From positions 293,795-357,794 of the forward strand of contig DLHT01000017.1 of assembly GCA_002483365.1 (NCBI GenBank): a stretch of 64,000 bases of DNA. Direction: 5' to 3'. The notes under the pieces were generated by a model. The model had not been told where the DNA came from. It did not search any database and was given only the letters and a program-made list of their open reading frames with translations. The position numbers and the translations under genes were made by a program. The DNA is from Cellvibrio sp. UBA7661 (GTDB taxonomy: Bacteria > Pseudomonadota > Gammaproteobacteria > Pseudomonadales > Cellvibrionaceae). This document shows, in pieces, positions 44,848 to 54,155 of the stretch; the stretch's first letter is position 1; the number at the start of each line of letters is the position of its first letter.

Positions 44848-45606
44848 TTACACCGCAGTACCCGCCCGACTTAAAAATTGCCGCACTTTTTCCTGTGGGC
44901 TGTGGTGGAGTAATTCTTTCGGATCGCCAGCATCCAACATGGTTTTGGATTGTGCATCCAGAATCACGCAGTGGGTGCCAATGGATAAAATGCTTGGCAA
45001 TTCGTGCGAGACAATAATTATCGTTGAATTTAAGGCTTTGCAGATTTGCACAATTAATTGGTCGAGCCGCAAGGAGCTGATGGGGTCTAGCCCCGCTGAA
45101 GGCTCGTCAAAAAATAAGAGTTGTGGGTCAAGCGCTATCGCGCGCGCAAGTCCTGCACGCTTATGCATGCCGCCGCTGAGTTCCGAGGGATAAAAAGTTT
45201 CATAACCGGCCAATCCTACTAGTGCTAATTTGTAGGCAACCGTTTCGGCAATTTGTTTTTCCGATAGGTCGGTATATAGCTGCAATGGCAGTGCAACATT
45301 TTCTGCGAGGCTCATGCTGGAAAACAAGGCACCTGATTGATAGGTGATGCCCCAGTTTTGCAAGAGTTTTAGTTGTGTGTCCTCGCTTGATTGATAGTAG
45401 TTGACCCCTTCATACAACACTTCGCCTTTGCTTGGCGGGATCAAACCAATCATGTGTTTGAGTAGCGTCGTTTTTCCGCAACCACTGCCGCCGATCACAA
45501 AAAAAATATCGTTCTTGCGAATATCAAAATTTAAATTTTGCTGCACCACACGGCTGCCGTAACCGATGCTGAGATTGCGCACGCTGATAAACGGATGGGT
45601 ATTCAT
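44848..45606 (-). CDS. MlaF-like ABC ATPase
   Basis: A 252-residue ABC ATPase. Walker A (GGSGCGKTT), Q-loop (GITYQSGALFSSMSLAENVALPL), signature LSGGMHKRAGLARA, Walker B (LLFFDEPSAGLDP) and the H-loop histidine (IVSHEL) are present. The LSGGM..RAGLARA form and SGALFSSMSL are characteristic of MlaF-type ATPases. The start follows the permease stop by 2 nt. Confidence 0.94.
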   Translation of the reverse strand: MNTHPFISVRNLSIGYGSRVVQQNLNFDIRKNDIFFVIGGSGCGKTTLLKHMIGLIPPSKGEVLYEGVNYYQSSEDTQLKLLQNWGITYQSGALFSSMSLAENVALPLQLYTDLSEKQIAETVAYKLALVGLAGYETFYPSELSGGMHKRAGLARAIALDPQLLFFDEPSAGLDPISSLRLDQLIVQICKALNSTIIIVSHELPSILSIGTHCVILDAQSKTMLDAGDPKELLHHSPQEKVRQFLSRAGTAV

Positions 45607-45608
45607 GG

Positions 45609-46739
45609 TTAAATACCTAGCTTGTCATAGAGAATATTAAACGCTGCATCGGCAACAACCAGATACACAATAGCACGCACCACTGCGTTGGTTGCGGCCA
45701 TGCCCACGGCATCGGAATTGCGGCCGCACTCTATGCCGGCCTGACAACCGGCAATTGCGATTAATATTCCAAAGAAAATACTTTTGATTAGGCCGGTGGA
45801 GATATCCATCCAATCTACCGCGCCTTGGGTTTGTAAAATATATTGGTTGAAATTGACATCCATACTGGTGGCGACCAATGCCCCGCCGAGCATACCGACT
45901 ACATCGGCGTAGATGCATAGCAGCGGCATAATAAACACCAATGCGAGCAAGCGCGGCAGCACTAAAAATTCCATGGTGGAAATTCCCATGGTTTTGAGCG
46001 CATCAATTTCTTCATTTACTTGCATGGTGCCTAGTTGCGCAGCATAGGCTGCGCCAGTGCGGCCCGCCATAATCACCGCCGTCATCAGTGCGCCCATTTC
46101 GCGCACCATGCCTATCGCCACCAAATCGGCGACATAGACTTGCGCGCCCAACTGGCGCAATTGCACTGAACCTAAATACGCGAGAATCATACCGACCAGC
46201 AGTGCAATCAAGGTCACAATCGCCAGAGCGTGCGGGCCGGACTGGTCGATGAAAAAGACAATATCCTGCTTGCGTGTTTTAGCTTTGCCGCGCACCCAAC
46301 GAATAAGCGCGAGGTTGATATCGCCGATAAAAGTGAGTGTCCGCGCAACACCAAGCCATTGGGAATGGATATTTTTTTGCAGGCGCTCAAGCGCACTGTA
46401 AGTGTCGTTGCGGGCAGTATGTTGATACGCGGGAATTGCTGTGGCGAGATTAAGTAATTGTTGCAGGGTTTCGGCGCTGCTGTGGGTATCCAGTGCGATC
46501 TGTTGTTGCTCGCACCAGCGCGTGAGTTGCAGCAAAGCAACCGCGAGGCTGGAATCCCATTGTTTGAGTTCACCGGTAACCAGCGTGATGGTTTCACAAT
46601 TGGCCGGGATTGCAGCGCAGATGCTCGCACCATCCGGTGTGTGACCCAGTTGCCAGTTGCCGCATAAATGCAGATATATCTGGCTGGGCTGCGTGTCCGC
46701 TGAATCCGCTGGTTCAATACGAAAGAGCAAAGTGTTCAT
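45609..46739 (-). CDS. MlaE-like permease with N-terminal STAS-like domain
   Basis: A 376-residue inner-membrane permease. The first about 105 residues look like a STAS domain (IYLHLCGNWQLG, LVTGELKQWDSSLAVALLQL), followed by the MlaE fold: IGMVREMGALMTAVIMAGRTGAAYAAQLGTM (as adjacent motifs), then VLPRLLALVFIMPLLC. In E. coli the STAS partner MlaB is a separate protein; here the two are joined, a known variant in Pseudomonas-type operons. It is the first gene of the four-gene operon. Confidence 0.93.
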   Translation of the reverse strand: MNTLLFRIEPADSADTQPSQIYLHLCGNWQLGHTPDGASICAAIPANCETITLVTGELKQWDSSLAVALLQLTRWCEQQQIALDTHSSAETLQQLLNLATAIPAYQHTARNDTYSALERLQKNIHSQWLGVARTLTFIGDINLALIRWVRGKAKTRKQDIVFFIDQSGPHALAIVTLIALLVGMILAYLGSVQLRQLGAQVYVADLVAIGMVREMGALMTAVIMAGRTGAAYAAQLGTMQVNEEIDALKTMGISTMEFLVLPRLLALVFIMPLLCIYADVVGMLGGALVATSMDVNFNQYILQTQGAVDWMDISTGLIKSIFFGILIAIAGCQAGIECGRNSDAVGMAATNAVVRAIVYLVVADAAFNILYDKLGI

Positions 46740-46902
46740 CCTTATCTTTCAAATTGGGCATCGGGTTTGAGCATAGTCGCTTTGGGATGGAAAATGAAAC
46801 CTCTGACCCTGCAAGTTAATGCAAATCGGTAGGGGAGAACTGTTATCCTGCGCACCCAACGCCTTTCCCTAACGCCTTTAACAACCAGATTAACCGGACA
46901 TT

Positions 46903-47274
46903 ATGGCCAGATTATTATTCAGACTTGCACAAGTTCCCGATGACGAAGCGGCGGAAATCCGCGCGCTGCTGGATGAACATCAGATCCGCTATTACGAAAC
47001 CGATGCCGGTTTTTTCCGCGTGGGGTTGGATGCGATCTGGTTGGCCGATGGTTCGCAAGAAGAGCGTGCGCGCGAGTTAATCCGTGAATATCAAGCCGAA
47101 CGCGCAATTCGCCAACAACAAAATTATGCGCAATTGGTGGAGGCGGGGCAGGTGCCCAGTGTGTGGCAGCACTTTTGTGCCCAGCCGATCCGTTTTATTG
47201 CATCGGCTGTTGCCATTATTTTTGTGGCAGGTTTGACGTTGATTCCGTTTGTGATGTTGTTAAAAATCAAATAA
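46903..47274 (+). CDS. Small membrane-anchored protein (DUF6164-like)
   Basis: A 123-residue protein: a soluble N-terminal part (about 1-85; RLAQVPDDEAAEIRALLDEH and GFFRVGLDAIWLAD, which resembles a small alpha/beta signal-transducing type domain) and one C-terminal helix (about 97-119, ending MLLKIK). I recall this as DUF6164, from memory. Role unknown. It stands alone, divergent from the Mla-like operon. Confidence 0.75.
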   Translation: MARLLFRLAQVPDDEAAEIRALLDEHQIRYYETDAGFFRVGLDAIWLADGSQEERARELIREYQAERAIRQQQNYAQLVEAGQVPSVWQHFCAQPIRFIASAVAIIFVAGLTLIPFVMLLKIK

Positions 47275-47294
47275 AACACCGGCGCTGAAACGGT

Positions 47295-48149
47295 TTATCC
47301 GGCCTCGACAATAGCGCCTTTGTTGATTCCTTCGTAGGCTTTGACACGGATGCGCGAACCCGGATTTTCCTGCCAGGTTTTTTGTGCAATGTGATGCGCG
47401 ATAAACTCCACCGTCGTGTCGGTATCCATCAAATAACAGCAGCGTTGCGGCAGGGTAATTTCAAACTGCCCTTGCTGCGCTTCATAAGCAAAATAATAAT
47501 AATCGACACCGCCGTTAACCGGTGAGCTCACCAGATCTTCGCGTGTGCCTAAATAAATATCCTTCCAGGTATTAGCCCATTGTTGTTCCAGTGCGGGCGA
47601 TTTCTGGCCGTTGGCCCAAATATCAATACGCGACCTGTGCCCATGGGCGATGCGCTGGCAGTTGCCTAAATGTTTTTTCAATCCGTGGCTGTAGTGGTAG
47701 TAAGCGCCTTCAATGGCTTCCAGCGTAAAGTCCAATTCCATGCGCACTACAGTGGTAGGGAATTGCTGTTTGAGTTGGGTGATACACCAGGCTGCGACCG
47801 ACTCTTGTGTGAGCACTTCAGCATCCACCAGTGCGATGGCATCGCGCGGGGAACGGGTTTGTAAAAACTCGCCCGCGTTGCCAAATTGCCAGCGGATATT
47901 CAGGAATTTGCCTTCGTCGTCAATACGTATGTTGGGTGAGCGCACAGGCACGGCAAGGCGATGATCCAATTCGGTATCGAGCCAATGGCGCATCACTTTT
48001 TTCACGGTGCCAAAGTCGCACACCATACCTTGTTCATCCAGCTCACCCAGAAGGCGCACATTCGCCAGCCAGGTTTCACCCAGCAGGCCGCGCTCCGGGT
48101 CGAGAAAACTGAAATCGACATTGGTGAGGTTATCGACAAACAACAACAT
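47295..48149 (-). CDS. Tandem 6-carboxytetrahydropterin synthase-like protein
   Basis: A protein of about 284 residues from the 6-pyruvoyl-tetrahydropterin synthase / QueD family, made of two related halves. In the first half CDFGTVKKVMRHWLDTELDHRLAVP matches the family core in two parts. In the second, CQRIAHGHRSRIDIWANG carries the His-x-His metal-type motif. QueD makes the queuosine and 7-deazapurine precursor; a tandem form may be monofunctional with one active site. The frame continues 93 codons upstream across the next gene's start; the ATG at 48149 is chosen because MLLFVDNLTNVDFSFLD is the usual beginning of this group. Confidence 0.78.
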   Translation of the reverse strand: MLLFVDNLTNVDFSFLDPERGLLGETWLANVRLLGELDEQGMVCDFGTVKKVMRHWLDTELDHRLAVPVRSPNIRIDDEGKFLNIRWQFGNAGEFLQTRSPRDAIALVDAEVLTQESVAAWCITQLKQQFPTTVVRMELDFTLEAIEGAYYHYSHGLKKHLGNCQRIAHGHRSRIDIWANGQKSPALEQQWANTWKDIYLGTREDLVSSPVNGGVDYYYFAYEAQQGQFEITLPQRCCYLMDTDTTVEFIAHHIAQKTWQENPGSRIRVKAYEGINKGAIVEAG

Positions 48150-48383
48150 AAAAACGCCATCTTGATGAAATAGGAGGGCGCGCATCATACCACTTAGCGC
48201 AAACGCTTTGTTTGAAGCGAATTTTAGCCGTAGTTTTTCGCGAATATTGATTCTCTGGACTATTCTCAGGACTGTTCCCTGAACTAACCTCAATTCACTG
48301 ATTTCCTTCAGAGTTTGCTCCTTTTTGACGGTGGGCAACCAGCCGGGTTGTAGGTAAATGTCATTTTGTGTCTGCGCGTGCTG

Positions 48384-48971
48384 ATGGAGGTTCTTTTGGG
48401 TGTGGGGCAAGTGAAGGCGATAGGCCAAAGCCTGCTGCGCTGGGGGTTGCTATTAATCCTCGGCGGATATTGCTTGGCCGCTTCTGCCCAGGCATCGGAG
48501 GCTGGGTTGCGCGTCGCTTTTGTTTATAACTTCATCAAATTCATTGAATGGCCTGCATTGCAGGATAGTGAATTGTCCCTGTGTGTTTTGGGCGCGGAGG
48601 GGGAAACCCGCAGCGCACTGGCACCAATCGATAAAAAGGTTCAGCAAAACCGCAGTATCCATGTGATCTACATGGATCACATCAGCCAAACCAACGAACC
48701 GGATCTGGCGCAGGCCTTCAGCCACTGTGAGCTGCTTTACGTCACCGAAGTGGGTGCGGCTATGCCGCTTCCGCAAATCTTGCAACCCGGCATGTTATTG
48801 GTAGTGGATGAAGCCAGTCCTACCGATGAGCGTGTTGGCATCGCCTTGATGCGCACTATCGATAACCGCATCGAATTCCAAATCAACGAGTCTGCGATCA
48901 ATCACGCCGGAGTCAAAATCAGTAGCCAATTGCTCAGACTGGCCAAAAAACGTCAGGGGGGGCGTGGTTAG
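48384..48971 (+). CDS. YfiR-family periplasmic protein
   Basis: A small periplasmic protein (about 195 residues) with a signal peptide ending near ASAQA. The YfiR domain is AGLRVAFVYNFIKFIEWP, then CVLG and a closing VGIALMRTIDNRIEFQINESA. In Pseudomonas YfiR binds and inhibits the membrane diguanylate cyclase YfiN. Here it is the first gene of an operon whose second gene is a hybrid kinase, so the partner is probably the kinase's periplasmic domain. Start candidates are ATG at 48384 or GTG at 48402 (GGAGG at 48387). The stop codon is immediately followed by the next ATG. Confidence 0.87.
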   Translation: MEVLLGVGQVKAIGQSLLRWGLLLILGGYCLAASAQASEAGLRVAFVYNFIKFIEWPALQDSELSLCVLGAEGETRSALAPIDKKVQQNRSIHVIYMDHISQTNEPDLAQAFSHCELLYVTEVGAAMPLPQILQPGMLLVVDEASPTDERVGIALMRTIDNRIEFQINESAINHAGVKISSQLLRLAKKRQGGRG

Positions 48972-51707
48972 ATGTTTATTCATTGGAATATGGTGCGCAA
49001 GATCAGCTTGCTGGTGATGGCTCTGACCAGCCTCACAGTGCTGGGAACGGTATTCGCCAGCGCGTGGCAACAGTACAACTACATGCGAATGCAGGCCAAT
49101 AGCCAATTGCAGACCTTGGCCGATGTCACCGCTCTCAACCTTGCTGCGCCAAGTATGTTTATTGATGCCGAATCTGCACGGCAGACGTTGGCTGCATTGC
49201 GCGTAGAGTCCAAGGTGTTGGGCGCCCGTTTGCGTCTGAAAGACGGCACACTCTTGGCGGAATATGTCGCGCCCGGTAAATCCCTGGTATTGGATGACCA
49301 TCTGCCAGCCAAGGTGTACTGGGAGGGGGAATATTTAGGCGAGCTGGAACTGGACATCAGCCTGCAGCCTATACGCGTACAATTTTACGAAGTGCTGGTT
49401 TGGGTGGGGATTATCGCGCTGGCGGCGTTGGTGATTTGTGCATCCCTTACGTTGATTTTGGTGTCATCGCTGCTGCGCCCTCTGGGCAAACTCAGTGAAG
49501 TCGCGGAGAAGGTGGGGCTTGAAGGACGTTATCAGGAGCGCGCGCCCGAATTAAAAGTGCGCGATGAAGTGGGTCTGCTGACGCGCCGCTTCAACGCCAT
49601 GCTCGACCGTATTGAAGCGCAGGATTCGGAGTTGCGCCTTAATCAGGAGCTGCTCGAACAACGGGTATTGACCCGCACGGTAGAGTTGCAAACGGCGCGC
49701 GAACAAGCCGAGGCGGCGAGCAAAGCCAAGAGTGAATTCCTGGCGGTGATGAGCCATGAAATCCGCACCCCGCTTAACGGCATCATGGGAATGACCGGGC
49801 TGCTGATGGACACCGAGCTGGATGCCAAGCAAAAACGCTTTGCCCGCGTTGCGCGTCGCTCCAGTGAAGATTTGTTGTTGATCATCAACGATATTCTGGA
49901 TTTTTCCAAAATCGAAGCTGGCCGTTTGGAGTTGGAGTATCGCCCCTTCCAGCTCAACCTGTTGGTGGAAGATATTGCCGAGCGCTACGCCCCGATTGCA
50001 CAGGGCAAATCCCTCGAATTGTTATGTAAAACGCCTTTGCCACCCTTATCGGCAGTGGGCGATTCTGCCCGTTTGGGGCAGGTTATTACCAACTTGCTGA
50101 GCAACGCGATTAAATTCACCGAGCAGGGTGAAGTCATCATCGAGGTGGATTTATTAGAGAGCAGGGATAAACAAGTGCTGTTGGAGTTTTCAGTGCGCGA
50201 TACCGGTATCGGCATTACGCCCGAGCAGCAGGCGCGTTTGTTCCAATCTTTCACCCAGGCCGATTCTTCCATGGCGCGCAAATATGGTGGCACCGGATTG
50301 GGGCTGGCGATTTCCCAGCGCTTGATTGAAATGATGGGTGGAAAGATTCAGGTAGACAGCCAACCGGGCACCGGCAGCCGTTTTCATTTCCACCTGCGTT
50401 TGCAACAGGTCAGTGACCCGCGCGATTACCAGTTGGTAGAAGGTTTTGGCCAATTGCACACTCTGGTGGTGGACGATAACCCGACCAACCTTGAAATTCT
50501 GGATTACTGGTTAAGGTCATGGGGTATGACGCCGGTGTTGGCATCCTCTGCGCAACAGGCGCTGGTGCTGCTCCAGCAGGGAGTGGAGCAGGGTAAACCG
50601 TTTGAACTGATGCTGACCGATTGGTGCATGCCGGAAATGGACGGTGGCCAGTTGTTGAAAGCGATCGCTGCCGATGCCCGTCTTGCCTCTATCCCAGTGA
50701 TTATATTGAGCTCGGCCGGTATGGCGGCGCGGCCAGACATAGCCGCGCGTATGCCGTTACTGCTCAAACCGGTTCGCCAGTCCGAGCTACATAACCTGAT
50801 TGCCCAGGTGATTGCAGGCGAGGTAAACAATCATTTTGTGATTGATCATCCCATCGCCAGCGATGCAACCCAATCCCGCCTGTCCGGACGGGTACTTCTG
50901 GTCGAAGACAATCCCGTCAATCAGGAAGTGGCGAGTGCCATGCTCCAGCGTATCGGGGTGACTATGAGTATGGCCAATAACGGGCAGGAAGCGGTGGAGT
51001 TGCTGCAGCAGGAGCATTTTGATCTGGTACTGATGGACTGCCAAATGCCGGTAATGGATGGTTTTGAAGCCACTGCCCAGATCCGTCGGCGCGAGGTTGA
51101 TCTGGGAATAAACCCTCTGCCGATTATCGCGTTGACCGCCAACGCAATCAGTGGCGACCGCGAAAACTGCCTCGCACGGGGCATGAGCGATTATCTGAGC
51201 AAACCTTTTGCCCAATCGCAGTTACATGATGTTCTGGCGCGCTGGCTGCCGGATCGCGCCGAGGCCATAGCGGCATCTACCGTACCGCTCGTTGCGCCTG
51301 TTTCCACCGCAGTGAACGCATCCGCCAGTGCAGCCGCCGAGAGCACGGCCGCTGAAGGCGTTGAAATTGACCAGCAAGTCATTCGCCAACTACGCGAATT
51401 ACGCGAAGGGCTGCTGCTCCGCATTATCGGTTTATTCCGCAGCAGTAGTCCCGCATTACTGGAGCAGCTCTCGGTAGCGGTGGCGACACAGGATGCCGAC
51501 CTGCTGTACAAAACGGCGCACAACTTTAAAAACAGCGCCGCCAATCTTGGCCTGGTGGATTTGGCTGGAGCCTGCCGCGACTGCGAAGCGGCTGCGCGTC
51601 AGGGCAGTGTAGAAAACGCGGTACAACAATTGGAAAGCATCCGGCACCTTTACAGTTTATCGCTGCAAAGTCTGGCCGAGTTGGAGCGGAAGGAGCAAGG
51701 TAATTGA
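48972..51707 (+). CDS. Hybrid sensor histidine kinase with two receiver domains and Hpt
   Basis: A 911-residue membrane kinase. TM1 lies at about 9-31, a periplasmic part at 32-142 (of the kind seen in YfiN, CHASE8-like), TM2 at 143-166, HAMP at 167-222, and HisKA with His262 (MSHEIRTPLNG). The ATPase domain (N-box NAIKFT, G-boxes DTGIGI and GGTGLGL) precedes REC1 (LMLTDWCMPEMDG), REC2 (VLMDCQMPVMDG) and an Hpt domain (AHNFKNSAANLG) near 825-890. A full internal phosphorelay is thus encoded. It starts directly after the YfiR stop, and its stop overlaps the TTG start of the next gene. Confidence 0.95.
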   Translation: MFIHWNMVRKISLLVMALTSLTVLGTVFASAWQQYNYMRMQANSQLQTLADVTALNLAAPSMFIDAESARQTLAALRVESKVLGARLRLKDGTLLAEYVAPGKSLVLDDHLPAKVYWEGEYLGELELDISLQPIRVQFYEVLVWVGIIALAALVICASLTLILVSSLLRPLGKLSEVAEKVGLEGRYQERAPELKVRDEVGLLTRRFNAMLDRIEAQDSELRLNQELLEQRVLTRTVELQTAREQAEAASKAKSEFLAVMSHEIRTPLNGIMGMTGLLMDTELDAKQKRFARVARRSSEDLLLIINDILDFSKIEAGRLELEYRPFQLNLLVEDIAERYAPIAQGKSLELLCKTPLPPLSAVGDSARLGQVITNLLSNAIKFTEQGEVIIEVDLLESRDKQVLLEFSVRDTGIGITPEQQARLFQSFTQADSSMARKYGGTGLGLAISQRLIEMMGGKIQVDSQPGTGSRFHFHLRLQQVSDPRDYQLVEGFGQLHTLVVDDNPTNLEILDYWLRSWGMTPVLASSAQQALVLLQQGVEQGKPFELMLTDWCMPEMDGGQLLKAIAADARLASIPVIILSSAGMAARPDIAARMPLLLKPVRQSELHNLIAQVIAGEVNNHFVIDHPIASDATQSRLSGRVLLVEDNPVNQEVASAMLQRIGVTMSMANNGQEAVELLQQEHFDLVLMDCQMPVMDGFEATAQIRRREVDLGINPLPIIALTANAISGDRENCLARGMSDYLSKPFAQSQLHDVLARWLPDRAEAIAASTVPLVAPVSTAVNASASAAAESTAAEGVEIDQQVIRQLRELREGLLLRIIGLFRSSSPALLEQLSVAVATQDADLLYKTAHNFKNSAANLGLVDLAGACRDCEAAARQGSVENAVQQLESIRHLYSLSLQSLAELERKEQGN

Positions 51708-54154
51708 AAGAGAGTAAATCCGCAGTGCCAGCATTGGTGTTAATCGTCGATGACGATGAAGCCGCGCGCCTGACTACCAGTATTACGCTTGAGCGGGCGG
51801 GGTATCGGGTGATGGAAGCTGCCGACTGTGCCAGCGCCCGTGCCCGTTTTGCAGAGACTCGCCCCGATATTGTTTTGCTCGATGTGCTCTTGCCCGACGG
51901 CGATGGTTTTTCACTGTGCCGCGAACTGTTATCCCAACCGCGCGGCCGCGATTTACCTATCGCGATGGTGACCGGGTTGGACGATATCAGCTCTATCCAC
52001 AACGCCTTTGAATCCGGCGCGATGGACTTCATCACCAAACCGGTCAGTTGGGGCACTTTGCCGTTCCGTATTCAATTTATCTTGCGCGCCAATAAAGCGA
52101 TCAAAGAAGCCAGTATTGGCGAAGGCAAAACCCGCGCATTGCTTGCGGGTATTCCTGACATTATTTTGCGTATCGACCGCGACGGCCACGTCATCGACAT
52201 GCAGGTCGGCACCTATGTGAATGAAATGGAAGAGTGGGTGGTGTATGACCCGGTGACCGGTGAAGGCCATTTGCCGGGGCCGGTCTACGGTATTCTCGCA
52301 CCGCAAATCCGCCGCGTATTTGCCGGTAAAGGTGAGCAGCTGGTTGAGTTCGATTGGTCGCAAGCGGCGCGTAAACCCAGAACCTGGGAAGCGCGCGTCA
52401 TCCTCCGTGAACAAGACGAAGTGGTGATGGTGATCCGCGATATTTCCCAGCGCAAACAACAAGAGGCAGAGCTGCGCTTATGGGCGAAAGTGTTTGAAGG
52501 CAGTAATGAGGCGATCCTGATTACCGATACCAACCTGAATATCATCCTCGTCAATAAAACCTATGAGCGGATTACGGGTTACAGCGAGCAAGAGGTGTTG
52601 GGCGTAGATACCGCGAAAGTCGGGGCCCAACTGCATTCGCACAGCTTTTTCCGCAATCTGGTGCATATCCTGAAAGAAAAGGGCCACTGGCAAGGCGAGT
52701 TGATAAACCAACGCAAAAATGGCGAGAAGTTTCCGACCTGGTATTCCATTAGCCAGGTCTTGAACAGCGATGGTCAACCGGAAAATTACATCGCCATTTT
52801 CAGCGATATTTCTGAACGGAAAAAATCCCGCGAGCGCATTGATTTTCTTGCCCATCATGACAGCCTGACGGAGCTGCCCAATCGCGCGTTGTTGAATGAC
52901 CGTTTGGAAATGGCGATCAATACTGCCAAGCGGCGCGGCGAAAAAGTCGGGATTTTATTTATCGATCTCGACCGGTTTAAAAATATTAATGATTCACTGG
53001 GCCATACCGCAGGCGACAATATTTTGTGCCAGACAGCTGCGCGTTTAAGCGAGGCCGTGCGCACCGACGATACCGTCGCGCGTTTGGGAGGCGATGAATT
53101 TGTAGTGCTCTTGCCGCGTGTGCGCGATGAACGCAGCCTGGTTGAAGTGGCGATAAAAGTTCGCGAGGAGTTGTTAAAGCCCTATACCCTGGAAGACATG
53201 CCTTTGCACCTGAGCCCGAGTATCGGGATTGCGGTCTATCCGGAAGACGGTGAAGACCCTAACACGCTGATTAAAAATGCCGATGCGGCTATGTACCTTG
53301 CTAAAGAAAAAGGCCGCAACAATTACCAGTTTTATACACCGGTGTTGAATGCGCGCACGCTTGACCGCTTGAAGCTGGAGCATGACCTGCGACAGGCATT
53401 GGCACTGGGGCAGTTTGAGCTGCACTATCAACCTCAGATACAGCTATCGGGCGATCAATCCGCTAACCTGCATTTATACGGCGCAGAAGCCTTGATCCGT
53501 TGGCGGCATCCGGAGCGCGGTCTGGTGCCGCCCAATCACTTTATTCCACTGGCAGAAGAAATCGGCCTGATCATTCCGCTCGGCGCTTGGGTGATTGCAG
53601 AGGCAGCGCGGCAGGTCACGCATTGGAAAAATTCGGGTGTTGCTGATCTGGTGGTGAGCGTGAATATCTCGGCGCTGCAATTCCATCAAGCCGGTTTTCT
53701 ATCGGAAGTACAAAGCTTGTTAGCGGCGGCTGGCGCAGCGCCCAGCTCATTGGAGTTGGAACTGACTGAGTCCATGTTGATGAGCGATATGGAAGTATCC
53801 ATCCAGGTGCTTCAGGCATTTCGCGACCTGGGGTATCGCATTGCGATCGATGACTTCGGCACCGGTTTCTCCTGTCTGAATTACTTGCGCCGTTTGCCAG
53901 CCAATATCCTCAAGATCGACCAGTCTTTTGTGCGCGATATGGGTAGCGACAGCGCCTCGCTTGCGATTGTCAGTTCCATTATCCGCCTTGCCGATTCACT
54001 GGGTATGAAAACGATCGCCGAGGGCGTGGAGACGGCTGAAGAATTGGCACTGCTGGAACAACAAGGCTGCCGGTTAATGCAGGGCTATCACTTCTCCAAA
54101 CCCTTACCTGCTGCCCAGTTTGAAGACTGGGTAGCCAAATGGAATGGTGTTTGA
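51704..54154 (+). CDS. REC-PAS-PAS-GGDEF-EAL c-di-GMP protein
   Basis: An 816-residue soluble regulator. It has a receiver domain (about 10-128; VLLDVLLPDGDG), two PAS-type regions (about 140-255 and 265-375; ITDTNLNIILVNKTYERITG), a GGDEF domain (about 380-545) and an EAL domain (about 555-810). GGDEF is intact (GGDEF at about 462), with an inhibitory RxxD (RTDD) five residues before it. The EAL domain keeps EALIRW, ELTESM, DDFGTG and KIDQSF, so both cyclase and phosphodiesterase activity are possible. The start codon is TTG, with AAGGAG at 8 nt and a 4-nt overlap with the kinase stop. The kinase Hpt domain is the likely phosphodonor for its receiver. Confidence 0.94.
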   Translation: MKESKSAVPALVLIVDDDEAARLTTSITLERAGYRVMEAADCASARARFAETRPDIVLLDVLLPDGDGFSLCRELLSQPRGRDLPIAMVTGLDDISSIHNAFESGAMDFITKPVSWGTLPFRIQFILRANKAIKEASIGEGKTRALLAGIPDIILRIDRDGHVIDMQVGTYVNEMEEWVVYDPVTGEGHLPGPVYGILAPQIRRVFAGKGEQLVEFDWSQAARKPRTWEARVILREQDEVVMVIRDISQRKQQEAELRLWAKVFEGSNEAILITDTNLNIILVNKTYERITGYSEQEVLGVDTAKVGAQLHSHSFFRNLVHILKEKGHWQGELINQRKNGEKFPTWYSISQVLNSDGQPENYIAIFSDISERKKSRERIDFLAHHDSLTELPNRALLNDRLEMAINTAKRRGEKVGILFIDLDRFKNINDSLGHTAGDNILCQTAARLSEAVRTDDTVARLGGDEFVVLLPRVRDERSLVEVAIKVREELLKPYTLEDMPLHLSPSIGIAVYPEDGEDPNTLIKNADAAMYLAKEKGRNNYQFYTPVLNARTLDRLKLEHDLRQALALGQFELHYQPQIQLSGDQSANLHLYGAEALIRWRHPERGLVPPNHFIPLAEEIGLIIPLGAWVIAEAARQVTHWKNSGVADLVVSVNISALQFHQAGFLSEVQSLLAAAGAAPSSLELELTESMLMSDMEVSIQVLQAFRDLGYRIAIDDFGTGFSCLNYLRRLPANILKIDQSFVRDMGSDSASLAIVSSIIRLADSLGMKTIAEGVETAEELALLEQQGCRLMQGYHFSKPLPAAQFEDWVAKWNGV

Positions 54155-54155
54155 A

